Shown: in pieces, positions 1-7,470 of the stretch
How the letters are laid out: the number at the start of each line of letters is the position of its first letter
Position numbering within the stretch: position 1 is the first letter of the stretch
Assembly: GCA_900553595.1 (NCBI GenBank)
Contig: USEC01000010.1
Span: 1 to 61,265, forward strand
Source: an uncultured Prevotella sp.
GTDB taxonomy: Bacteria; Bacteroidota; Bacteroidia; Bacteroidales; Bacteroidaceae
DNA length: 61,265 nucleotides
Reading direction: 5' to 3'
Notes under the pieces: generated by a model
What the model was told of the DNA's origin: nothing
Database searches by the model: none
Seen by the model: only the letters and a program-made list of their open reading frames with translations
Made by a program: the position numbers and the translations under genes

Positions 1-116
1 AGTAACCTTTTCATTGTACTATCACTGGGAGCTTTCGTAAGCCCCGCCATAATCTCTGTCCTATTTGCCAAGGGATGATAATGTAAAAACTGTAATATTT
101 CTATATCTATTGGCAT
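1..116 (-). CDS. Partial winged-helix protein, N-terminus only
   Basis: An open frame on the minus strand starts with ATG at 116 and runs off the left edge, giving 38 residues. The peptide begins MPIDIEILQFLHYHPLANRT and continues with a segment (APSDSTMKRL) that looks like the recognition helix of a winged-helix domain. Similar N-terminal segments occur in Bacteroidota Fic-family and AlbA/Schlafen-type proteins, but the catalytic part lies outside the window, so no function is assigned. An inverted repeat at 131-185 lies just upstream and may be its operator. The reading rests on one short frame. Confidence 0.45.
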   Translation of the reverse strand, partial: MPIDIEILQFLHYHPLANRTEIMAGLTKAPSDSTMKRL

Positions 117-130
117 ATTCTTTATTTATT

Positions 131-185
131 AATCGGCTCAAATTTACTCGTTTTTTGCCAATAATCGGGTTCGTTTGAGCCGATT
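131..185. promoter_or_regulatory. 12-bp inverted repeat upstream of the edge gene
   Basis: AATCGGCTCAAA (131-142) is repeated as its exact reverse complement TTTGAGCCGATT (174-185) with a 31-base loop. It lies 15 bases upstream of the partial gene that starts at 116 and could be an autoregulatory operator or a cruciform. The function is inferred from position only. Confidence 0.4.
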
Positions 186-282
186 TTGTGTATATTTAAC
201 GGGATTTTGGTCCGATTCGATGAAAACATCTTGGAGAATAGACGAAACGGAAAAGATAAAACCAAACTAATAAAACTTCACT

Positions 283-585
283 ATGGCGGCACTTGTCATG
301 CAGGTGAATGGCTTCCAAATTCAAGGTAAGATATATATTGCTTTGGATGAAGGCTCTGATTACTACCGTATCTATGGAGAAAAGGATGGAACGACTAAAG
401 AATATCATTATGATATTGCTTTTGATGAACTTGGTGATGTACTTGACTCAATGACAGAGACAGGAGGTATGACCAAGGAAGAATACCAAGCAAAGGTAAA
501 GGACTTTTGTGGTACTTTACTTTGTGTTTTTGCGGTAGTTTGTTTTGTGTTTTTTGCGGCAATTTACTTTGTTCTTTTGCGGTAA
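283..585 (+). CDS. Small unrecognised protein with low-complexity hydrophobic tail
   Basis: A 100-residue frame. Residues 1-74 (starting MAALVMQVNGFQIQGKIYIA) look like a normal small soluble domain rich in acidic and aromatic residues; I do not recognise the family. From residue 75 the protein turns into a Phe/Val/Cys-rich hydrophobic stretch that coincides exactly with imperfect 23-24 bp tandem repeats in the DNA (504-589). The natural C-terminus has therefore probably been replaced by repeat-derived sequence. It may be a decayed accessory gene. No partner gene is nearby. Confidence 0.45.
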   Translation: MAALVMQVNGFQIQGKIYIALDEGSDYYRIYGEKDGTTKEYHYDIAFDELGDVLDSMTETGGMTKEEYQAKVKDFCGTLLCVFAVVCFVFFAAIYFVLLR

Positions 586-589
586 ATAG
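504..589. repeat. Imperfect 23-24 bp tandem repeat
   Basis: Three units of the form CTTTGTGTTTTTGCGGTA plus 5-6 bases start at 520, 543 and 567, and a partial unit precedes them at 504. They overlap the 3' end of the small ORF at 283-585 and supply its hydrophobic tail. Confidence 0.6.
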
Positions 590-894
590 CATTTTAATAT
601 CCGTTTTCAAAACATTGCTGTCCGCTAAAACTTTTAGCTACGGGTTCCGCATAGAGGTGTACCTTCGGCACACCTCGTACGCATTAAATCGGTAATGTAT
701 TTTTCGAGTAAGTCTGCGAACGTTAAATTCTATGCAATTTGCTTGATAAAAGAATCTTACAACTTCCTCTATTTTTTTGCCGGACAGCATTTTTATTTGG
801 CAAAAACAAAGATAACCAAAAGGGCTGATACTTCGTGAGAAATATCAGCCCTAAATTATTTTTTTAGAAAAAGTTTTACCGGACAGCAATAGAT
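586..894. other. Gene-free region with dispersed repeat fragments
   Basis: No gene is seen. The stretch holds several copies of a short dispersed motif around GCTGTCCGGTAAAA: about 613-637 on the plus strand, and 779-795 and 869-893 on the minus strand. It also holds a hairpin-forming block at 648-682 (GAGGTGT, loop, ACACCTC) that recurs at 4398-4442. Related fragments are found at 13288-13326 and 22480-22505. Confidence 0.5.
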
Positions 895-3729
895 TTATTT
901 GCCTGTTACTATCGTTGTCGTTTTCTTGTCCTTCGTTTTCGCATCAAATCTGTATGTGAAGCTCAGGTTCAGATAGTGGTGAATATAGTTTGCGGAGTAC
1001 TCCTGGCGTTGGTAAGCGGAGTAATTGCTTCCATACCAGATGTCCTTGTTGAAGATGTCATCGGCAAACAGGCGCAGACGGCATTTGTTTTTGCAGAAGC
1101 TGTAGCTGACCGACGCCATCGACATGAGTTTGTGTCCGTTCATCGCTGATGTGGCGTAGCCCGACCGGTAGTCGTCCGACAGCTGCACGAAGAACTCGAA
1201 CGATGCAATCTTTAGGTTCGCGCTTACGCCCACGCTGTTGAACAGCGGCGAGGTGTTGTACGAAGTGTCGTTGTAGCGGTAGCGGTTCCATTCCAGACGG
1301 TCGAAGAGCGAGAGCTGCAGCTTCTCCGTTTCGTACGATAACTCGAAGTTGTTGTCTATGCCCAGACGCTTCTGCTTGTTCAGTTCGGGCTGGGCGTCGG
1401 CAGCGTTGTTGTCTATGATGGTGAGGAAACCGTACGACTTCGCCGTCTCCAGTGCGAACTTGTTCATCAGCCGGAAGTAGAATCCTATGCCCTGGTCGTA
1501 GTTGAATCCGAACTTCCATGTGTCGCCGCCTTTCACGTTCGTCGGTTTCGACTCGTAAACGCCGGTAGCCGAGTTGTAGCTGTAGAGCGTGGCTACGGGA
1601 TTGATGTCCTTGTTGTACGACGCGCTTACGCCCAGCACAATCTGCTTGCGCAGCCACATGCGGTGGTAGTTGTATGTCGTGGTGTGGCTGTGCGAGTTGC
1701 GCAGCAGCGGGTTGCCCGTGTATATCTGCAACGGGTCGATGGTGTTGCGGTAGCCGAGCGTGCTCACGAGTTCGGGCACTGAGGTGTTGTATGCGAAGGC
1801 TATGTCCATATTGCGCACGCGGCTCATCTTCCACTTCAGGAATATTGACGGCTCGTAGCTGTGGCTTGTGCGCACGGCTGTGGTGTCGAGCCTTCCGTAG
1901 AGGTAGTCGGCCTTTTCGCGATTGATGTTCCATCTGAACTTAGGCATGATCATCAGCGCCTTCACCGGCGTGATGGTCGATTTCACTGCCAGTTCGTTCT
2001 TCCATTTGTGCGTGAGGTTGCGCATGGTGTTCGCTGGGTCAGCCGTGGTAGGAGTGCCGTTGGCCACGTTCCGCTCGTCGGTGTCGCTGAAGAAGTCGCG
2101 GGCGATGCGTGTGCGCTGATAGCTCACGTTGTCGTAGATGTTGAAATATACTTTCTTGCCGAGCCAGTGCTCCAACGAAGCGCCGAGCAGCGTCTCCATG
2201 TCGTGGTCGCTGCGGTCGTAGTACTGCCACAGTGTTTCGTTGCGCTGTTCGCGCAGATACCCTACGTTGCGGTTGGTGTGCGTGTCCTCGTCCGTTCCGC
2301 TCAGGTTGGTGTAGCCCTGCAGCGTGAACGAACCTTTCTTTCCGATGAAGTGCTGCCACTCGTATGAGATGTTGAGTCCGCGTTTCTGCTGCTCGCTCGA
2401 CTCGTAGTTGCGGTTGCGTGTGATGAGTCGGTCGTAGAGAGCGTCGCCGGGCTTTGCCGCAAGAGCCTCGTTCAGCGAGTGGTAGGCAAACTGGTCGGGT
2501 TGGTAGCCGTACGATGCCGACCTCTCCTCGTACGATTTGCGAGCCTTCTCGTATGTGGCTTTCACCTTCACGTTGATGGTGTTGATGGAGTCTGCGTAGG
2601 CAAAGAGCCGTGCCTCCATCTGAGGTTTGAGGTTGTGCTTATAGCGGTAGCTGTCTTTTATGGCGAACGTGTGCTCCTTGTTCGGGAAGAAAGTCTCGGT
2701 CGATTGTCCGCCCGTGTTCCATCCGTCGCTGTGTCCCATGTTGGCACTTATGTTGAAGCTGTTGCCCGTGTATTGCTGCGTGCCCTTCGTCTGCCAGTTG
2801 TGCTGGTAGTTGTACGAGCCATACTGGCTCTTGCCGTCGCCGTCGATGTTGCGGTTCATGGTCGAGTTCATCGTCTTGTCAACGTAGCGGTTGGTGTTGT
2901 TGGCCTGGGCATACACCATCTGCGGGTCGTGGTCGCTCAGCCGGCTTGCGGTGAGAGCTGCGCTGTAGCGTTTCTTGGTCTGGTATTGGGCGGCGATGTC
3001 GCCATACCACTTGTCGAGGAATCCCGGCTTCACCTGTATGTCGAGCACATGATCCTCCTCGCCCTCGTCCTTGCCCGTGTGTCGCGCCAGTTCCGACTTG
3101 CGGTCGTACATCTTCAGCTTGTCAGCCACATCTGCCGGCAACTGTCCCAGAATCTGGTCGCCGCCGAACATGTCCTTGCCGTTCATCATCAGCCTGATGG
3201 GTTTGTCGTTCCAGAACAGCTTTCCGTCGCGTCGCTCCACGCCCGGCAGTTTCTTGATGAGTTCGTCGAGGCGTGCGCCCTCCTTCAGCTTGAAGGCCTC
3301 GGGGTTGAACACTATGGTGTCGCCACGCATAGTGATGCGCGGCACCTTCGCCGTCACCTCCACCTCCTGCAGCATGAGCGCCGTGGGCTGCAGCCTTATT
3401 GTGCCAAGGTCGGTGGTGTCGTTCACCTCAGAACCGTATGCATAGTCCACCTTGCGCGAGTTCTTGTAGCCTATCATGCTGAACGTGAACATTATGCGAC
3501 CCTCCTGGCTGATGTCGAGCTTGAAGCAGCCGGTGCTGTCGGTCTCCGCCGAGTTCTGTATCGACCATCCCGGCTGCGGGTTTATCTCGCTTTGCACTGT
3601 TGCTCCGATGAGAATCTCGCCCGTCTCGGCGTTTACGATCTTTCCCTTGAACGTGTCTGCTGTGCACACCGCCGACTGTACGAGGCAGAGCAGCAGTGCT
3701 GCAAAAATTTTCTTGAGTGCGTTTTCCAT
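895..3729 (-). CDS. Outer-membrane beta-barrel protein with CarboxypepD_reg-like plug
   Basis: 944 residues if started at the ATG at 3729, which opens a clear signal peptide (MENALKKIFAALLLCLVQSA). An upstream extension to 3876 would bury this signal and cover the promoter, so it was rejected. Residues about 25-110 form a carboxypeptidase-regulatory-like domain (FKGKIVNAETGEILIGATV). A TonB-receptor-like plug follows (RLDELIKKLPGVERRDGKLF), then a long aromatic barrel. The family is the Bacteroidota outer membrane beta-barrel proteins related to TonB-dependent receptors. There is no SusD partner and no anti-sigma extension, so the substrate is unknown. A -7 box (TACATTTG, minus strand) lies at 3832-3839. 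Confidence 0.88.
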   Translation of the reverse strand: MENALKKIFAALLLCLVQSAVCTADTFKGKIVNAETGEILIGATVQSEINPQPGWSIQNSAETDSTGCFKLDISQEGRIMFTFSMIGYKNSRKVDYAYGSEVNDTTDLGTIRLQPTALMLQEVEVTAKVPRITMRGDTIVFNPEAFKLKEGARLDELIKKLPGVERRDGKLFWNDKPIRLMMNGKDMFGGDQILGQLPADVADKLKMYDRKSELARHTGKDEGEEDHVLDIQVKPGFLDKWYGDIAAQYQTKKRYSAALTASRLSDHDPQMVYAQANNTNRYVDKTMNSTMNRNIDGDGKSQYGSYNYQHNWQTKGTQQYTGNSFNISANMGHSDGWNTGGQSTETFFPNKEHTFAIKDSYRYKHNLKPQMEARLFAYADSINTINVKVKATYEKARKSYEERSASYGYQPDQFAYHSLNEALAAKPGDALYDRLITRNRNYESSEQQKRGLNISYEWQHFIGKKGSFTLQGYTNLSGTDEDTHTNRNVGYLREQRNETLWQYYDRSDHDMETLLGASLEHWLGKKVYFNIYDNVSYQRTRIARDFFSDTDERNVANGTPTTADPANTMRNLTHKWKNELAVKSTITPVKALMIMPKFRWNINREKADYLYGRLDTTAVRTSHSYEPSIFLKWKMSRVRNMDIAFAYNTSVPELVSTLGYRNTIDPLQIYTGNPLLRNSHSHTTTYNYHRMWLRKQIVLGVSASYNKDINPVATLYSYNSATGVYESKPTNVKGGDTWKFGFNYDQGIGFYFRLMNKFALETAKSYGFLTIIDNNAADAQPELNKQKRLGIDNNFELSYETEKLQLSLFDRLEWNRYRYNDTSYNTSPLFNSVGVSANLKIASFEFFVQLSDDYRSGYATSAMNGHKLMSMASVSYSFCKNKCRLRLFADDIFNKDIWYGSNYSAYQRQEYSANYIHHYLNLSFTYRFDAKTKDKKTTTIVTGK

Positions 3730-3903
3730 AAACCGTGTGTTTTTATTTTGTTCGTGCAAATAGCTTAATCCTTTTGGAGGATGGCTCTTGCTTGACCAAT
3801 GCTTGTTGGAATACGAATGGTTACGATGCTGCAAATGTAAGTATTTTGCTCCAATTGGAATCCTCTTTCGTAACATTTTTCTCTTATAACAAGCTTATTC
3901 CTG

Positions 3904-3926
3904 TCTAATGGCCGATTTGGGTTAAA
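3904..3926. repeat. Single arm of the AACCCAAATCGG repeat family
   Basis: TCTAATGGCCGATTTGGGTT (3904-3923) matches, with one change, the 20-bp terminal repeat of the nested element at 22569-22769 and the palindrome at 61144-61185. Confidence 0.6.
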
Positions 3927-4040
3927 GAAAGACATGCTGTTTATATGCTGCGCAATGAGCTGATGTGCAACTTTTTGCTTCCTTCATGCGTCAAACTGTC
4001 AAAGAGACTTATTGTATTGAAAAAAACAAAAGAACGAATT

Positions 4041-4358
4041 ATGATTTTATCAACAACTCCTACCCTTGAGGGGCATCCCATCCGTGAGTACCGCGGAGTG
4101 GTGACTGGCGAGACCATTGTCGGCGCCAATGTTTTTAAGGACTTTATGGCAGGCATACGCGATTTCTTCGGCGGCCGCAGCGGCACTTACGAGAAGGTGC
4201 TGCGTGATGCCAAGGAGACTGCTATGAGCGAGATGGCTGAGCGTGCCGAAGCGATGGGCTGCAACGCTGTTGTGGGCATCGACATCGACTACGAGACTGT
4301 CGGCGAGCATGGGTCGATGCTTATGGTGACATGCAGCGGTACGGCTGTGGTTATATGA
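4041..4358 (+). CDS. YbjQ family protein (UPF0145, putative heavy-metal-binding)
   Basis: 105 residues from the ATG at 4041. The upstream extension to 3945 is not family-like. The protein matches the YbjQ/DUF74 fold throughout, with the conserved start (MILSTTPTLEGHPIREYRGV), the central VVTGETIVGANVFKDF, and the C-terminal GCNAVVGIDIDYETVG followed by the short strand TCSGTAVVI. Family members are small pentameric cytosolic proteins often called heavy-metal-binding; their biochemical role is unclear. It stands alone and converges on the S41 protease, with a repeat cluster between them. Confidence 0.9.
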   Translation: MILSTTPTLEGHPIREYRGVVTGETIVGANVFKDFMAGIRDFFGGRSGTYEKVLRDAKETAMSEMAERAEAMGCNAVVGIDIDYETVGEHGSMLMVTCSGTAVVI

Positions 4359-4397
4359 GTGGTCCGTTGTCTTGCTTTTGGCTGCGCGGCTTGCAGT

Positions 4398-4442
4398 GGG
4401 TTTCGCATAGAGGTCTATCTTCGGCACACCCCGTGCGCATAA
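4398..4442. repeat. Copy of the CGCATAGAGGT hairpin repeat
   Basis: The block CGCATAGAGGTCTATCTTCG and its continuation match 648-682, where the two halves GAGGTGT and ACACCTC pair around a short loop. Here the pairing is slightly degraded. Confidence 0.5.
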
Positions 4443-4462
4443 TGAAGATGCTTGCGAAAAGA

Positions 4463-4578
4463 TAGGAGGTCGAGCGTCCCGCTCGACAACACCACCCAAG
4501 CCAATTCATAATTCATAATAAAGAATTCATAATTGGCAGATTTGCGCAGTGTTGTCGAGCGGGACGCTCGACCTCCTA
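4463..4578. repeat. Palindromic repeat element, AGGAGGTCGAGCG family, copy 1
   Basis: A 116-bp element has 30-bp terminal inverted repeats (TAGGAGGTCGAGCGTCCCGC and onwards to CAACAC). Each terminal repeat is itself a hairpin (GTCGAGCG, 3 bases, CGCTCGAC). The AT-rich core contains repeated AATTCAT motifs. No coding capacity. It lies between the convergent ybjQ and S41 protease genes and is followed by an A/T-rich run and a 22-bp-period array. Confidence 0.75.
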
Positions 4579-4620
4579 TTCTTTTTACTTTTTTACTCTT
4601 TTACCTTTTTACTCTTAAAA

Positions 4621-4702
4621 AAACAAGGCTTCTTTGCTCTTTAAAGAAGGCTTCTTTACATACGAAACAAGGCTTGTTTGCGGTGCAAACAAGCCTCGTT
4701 TC
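4621..4702. repeat. Four-unit 22-bp-period array, locus A
   Basis: Four 15-bp quasi-palindromes start at 4621, 4643, 4665 and 4687: AAACAAGGCTTCTTT, AAAGAAGGCTTCTTT, AAACAAGGCTTGTTT and AAACAAGCCTCGTTT. They are separated by variable 7-bp spacers. The locus lies between convergent genes and is the first of seven such arrays in the window. Confidence 0.85.
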
Positions 4703-4826
4703 GTGTCCTGGTGTAATGTGTTGGTAATCAAGGAGGTGGGAGCGTGGTTTCGGGGCAGTGCCGCTTGCCGTCCTTTTGACGGCTGTTTCCTGCCCTTGTT
4801 GCGGCTTTTTCCCTTCTGTGGTCTGC

Positions 4827-6545
4827 CTATTTCTTTTCTTTGTTCTTTTTCTTCTTCGTTTCCGTCGCGGGCTTTTCCTCCACGGCTTTGGGCTGCAGCA
4901 GTGAGTTGTAGCGGTCGGGGTCGTTGAGGAGGCGTACGGCTTCTGCCATCTGTTTGTCGTGGCGCAGTGAGTTTTCGATGCTTCCTCCTTCGAAGTAGTA
5001 GGCTGAAATGATGTCGGCGGTGAGCATTTCCTTTATCTTCTGCTTGTTGTATGGGTAGTCGAGGTCTTTGGCTATGTTGTGCTTCAGCTTCTTCTTCAGT
5101 GCTTCAAACTCTTCTTTCGCATCGTCGTAATAGCCTTCGAAGCGTGCCAGTTTCTCGAGGTCCATGAGATATTTCTCGCTCACCTGGTCGTAGGTGAATC
5201 CGCTGTCTATCACCTTCTGCTTGAACTTCTCGTAGTCCTCGTCGCTGAGTTCAAATTCCGATGGCTTGGCTATGGTGGGGTGCGAGGCCATGTACTCTAT
5301 CTCGTAGTTGAGCATTATGTCGGTGGTATCGACGCGTTCCAGGTAGAAGGCTATGTTGGGCAGCGAATCGGGCAGCACTTCTATGTCGGGTTTTATGCCT
5401 CCTCCGTCGCGCACTATGCGTCCTGCCGCCGTGCGGAATTCGTGTGTCAGCGAGTCAGCCACATGCTCGGTGTAGCCTCCGCGTGCGTGGCGGTAGTTTA
5501 TTGCCTGTATGCATCTGCCGCTTGGTATGTAATATTTCGCTGTCGTCAGCTTCAGGTTGCCGTTGAATGGCAGCGGTATGTTCGGCACCTGCACGAGTCC
5601 TTTGCCGTAGGTGCGTGTTCCCATCACCACGGCGCGGTCGAGGTCTTGCAGTGCTCCGCTTGTTATTTCGCTTGAACTTGCGGTGCCTTCGTTCACGAGC
5701 ACCACTATCGGCATCACCGTGTCTATGGGTTCGACGGTGGTCTTGTAGGTGTTGTTGGCGTTCTGTATCTTGCCTTTCATGTTGAGCAGTGTCACGCCTT
5801 TGGGCAGGAACATGTTGAGTATCGACACTGCTTCCTGCACCGAGCCTCCTCCGTTGTTGCGCAGGTCGAGCACGAGTGCCTTCGCGCCCTGCTTCTTAAG
5901 GTCGATGAATGCGCGTCGCACGTCCTTTGCGCTGCCTTCCACGAACTGGTTGAAGTTGATGTAGCCTATCCCTCCCGGCTGCATTCCGTAGTATGGCAGG
6001 TAGGGCAGCTGTATCGCCTTGCGCTCTATCTTGAATGTCATGCGCTTGCCGGTGGACGGCCGCAGCACCTTGAGCACCATTGTCGTGCCGGCGTCTCCGC
6101 GCAGATGGTCGCTCACATAGCTTGTCGTCTTGCCTTCCATCGACTCTCCGTCGATGCTCAGTATGACGTCGCCCTTCTTCAGTCCAGCCTCGGCGGCGGG
6201 CAGTCCGCCGTATGGCTCGTTTATGACTGCGCTCTTGCGTGTGAAGCTGTAGCTTATTATGGCTCCTATTCCGGCGTATTTTCCTGTGAGCATCTCCTTC
6301 ATCTTGCTTGCTTTCTCCTCCGGGTAATACTCCGTGTAGGGGTCGAGGCTGCTCAGCATCGCCTTTATCGCCGTGCCCACCACCTCATCGGCGTTGAGCG
6401 TATCGACATACATGAGGTCGAGATTCTTGTAGATGGAGTTGAACACGTCAAGGTTTTTCGCCACCTTGAAATTGTGGTCGCTGCCGTTCTGGGCTGCCGT
6501 CATCATCGCGAACAGCATCATTGTGCATATCAACAGTTTTCGCAT
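4827..6545 (-). CDS. S41 family C-terminal processing peptidase
   Basis: 572 residues from the ATG at 6545, which opens a signal peptide (MRKLLICTMMLFAMMTAAQ); the longer upstream frame is rejected. A PDZ domain spans about 90-165 (AGIGAIISYSF; GLKKGDVILSIDG). The S41 catalytic domain follows, with the serine in GTASSSE (Ser290) and the lysine in TYGKG (Lys315). The 25-residue spacing equals that of the Ser/Lys dyad of E. coli Prc. The C-terminal third is a helical Lys/Glu-rich extension ending in KKKKNKEKK. It is predicted to act in the periplasm on protein C-termini. A minus-strand -7 box (TACTTTTG) sits at 6665-6672. Confidence 0.93.
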   Translation of the reverse strand: MRKLLICTMMLFAMMTAAQNGSDHNFKVAKNLDVFNSIYKNLDLMYVDTLNADEVVGTAIKAMLSSLDPYTEYYPEEKASKMKEMLTGKYAGIGAIISYSFTRKSAVINEPYGGLPAAEAGLKKGDVILSIDGESMEGKTTSYVSDHLRGDAGTTMVLKVLRPSTGKRMTFKIERKAIQLPYLPYYGMQPGGIGYINFNQFVEGSAKDVRRAFIDLKKQGAKALVLDLRNNGGGSVQEAVSILNMFLPKGVTLLNMKGKIQNANNTYKTTVEPIDTVMPIVVLVNEGTASSSEITSGALQDLDRAVVMGTRTYGKGLVQVPNIPLPFNGNLKLTTAKYYIPSGRCIQAINYRHARGGYTEHVADSLTHEFRTAAGRIVRDGGGIKPDIEVLPDSLPNIAFYLERVDTTDIMLNYEIEYMASHPTIAKPSEFELSDEDYEKFKQKVIDSGFTYDQVSEKYLMDLEKLARFEGYYDDAKEEFEALKKKLKHNIAKDLDYPYNKQKIKEMLTADIISAYYFEGGSIENSLRHDKQMAEAVRLLNDPDRYNSLLQPKAVEEKPATETKKKKNKEKK

Positions 6546-6753
6546 ATTCTGAAATTCACTTGTCTTCGTGGGTTCTACAATACATATATAATGTGGAAGC
6601 ACTGCCGCGCTCCTATGCCGGCGGGGCGTGCCGGCTGTGCTGTCGTTGTGCGTCATCAGCACTGCAAAAGTACTATTTAAAGCTCGTAAAACGCCCGTTT
6701 TGTCTCGTTTTTTATCGATTTTTGCACAAAAATCGAAATTTTCTTCAAAAAAG

Positions 6754-6785
6754 TTTGGCGGAAACGAAAAAGTGTATTACCTTTG
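6754..6785 (+). promoter_or_regulatory. Promoter of tRNA-Asn
   Basis: TTTG at 6754-6757, a 20-bp spacer, then TACCTTTG at 6778-6785 match the Bacteroidota -33/-7 consensus. The tRNA begins 35 bases downstream. Confidence 0.75.
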
Positions 6786-6819
6786 CAATCGCAAATCAGA
6801 AATGACTTGCTCAGCAAAT

Positions 6820-6893
6820 GCTTCAATAGCTCAGTTGGTTAGAGCACCTGACTGTTAATCAGGGGGTCGTTGGTTCAAGCCCATCTTGAAGCG
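6820..6893 (+). tRNA. tRNA-Asn (GTT)
   Basis: A cloverleaf can be drawn by eye. The acceptor is GCTTCAA pairing with TTGAAGC, and the anticodon stem CCTGA/TCAGG holds the loop CTGTTAA with anticodon GTT. The T-loop is present and the discriminator base is G. CCA is not encoded. A strong promoter precedes it and a terminator follows at 6897-6931. Confidence 0.95.
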
Positions 6894-6896
6894 CAC

Positions 6897-6931
6897 AAAA
6901 AGGAATTACTCTTCTGAGTGATTCCTTTTTT
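6897..6931 (+). terminator. Terminator of tRNA-Asn
   Basis: AAAAAGGAATTACTC pairs with GAGTGATTCCTTTTTT around TTCT, leaving a T run. It begins 4 bases after the tRNA. Confidence 0.85.
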
Positions 6932-7086
6932 GCTTTCCTTCACTTCCATGCCGTGCCCTGCACCGCAACTCCCGAAAGCTTCCCTGTCGCCCGCCGGCGT
7001 GCCGCCAATGTGCCCGAAAAAGCATGGACCGGACGCCCGGAAATGAAAAAATAACGGGTATTTCTGACATTTTCCGGCAAAAGTCT

Positions 7087-7116
7087 TTTGGTGTATGATT
7101 TTATTTTATATCTTTG
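7087..7116 (+). promoter_or_regulatory. Promoter of the cytochrome bd operon
   Basis: TTTG at 7087-7090, an 18-bp spacer and TATCTTTG at 7109-7116 match the Bacteroidota consensus, about 49 bases before the DUF4492 start. Confidence 0.7.
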
Positions 7117-7164
7117 CGAAATATTATTAAAGTGAAATCTTTACAGCGGATACGGCTTCTGACA

Positions 7165-7380
7165 ATGAACAAAGGCAATATATTATATAAGGTGTATCAC
7201 CTCTATGCCGACGGTTTCCGTAGCATGACCGTCGGAAAGGTGCTGTGGACAGTGATAATAATAAAGCTGTTCGTCATCTTCTTCGTGCTGAAGCTGTTCT
7301 TCTTCCCCGATGTGCTGAAGCAGAAGGCGGAGGGCGGCGACAAGGCGTCGTATGTCGCCGGCGAGCTTATCTCGCGCTGA
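7165..7380 (+). CDS. DUF4492 small membrane protein of the cytochrome bd operon
   Basis: 71 residues from the ATG at 7165. A short amphipathic start is followed by one membrane helix (about 24-48, VLWTVIIIKLFVIFFVLKLF) and a charged tail. DUF4492 proteins lie directly before cydA in Bacteroidota, as here. By analogy with CydX of proteobacteria it may be an accessory subunit of the bd oxidase; that is inference from size, topology and position. It is probably co-transcribed with cydAB from the promoter at 7087-7116. Confidence 0.85.
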   Translation: MNKGNILYKVYHLYADGFRSMTVGKVLWTVIIIKLFVIFFVLKLFFFPDVLKQKAEGGDKASYVAGELISR

Positions 7381-7470
7381 CGCCACACGCCAGAAACCTG
7401 AAAAGAGACATTTACCCTGCATCCCCGTGCCATAACGGGGCAATACCTAACCAAATAAAACTCAGATACA

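Noticed and set aside
3071..3445. Long ORFs on the strand opposite the outer-membrane barrel gene (also 2479-3768)
   Set aside because: They are antisense shadows with low-complexity composition and no recognisable domains; the opposite frame has a signal peptide and family motifs.
4621..4702. CRISPR array
   Set aside because: Repeats of 15 bp with 7-bp spacers and only four units are far below CRISPR size, no cas genes are present, and units vary in orientation.
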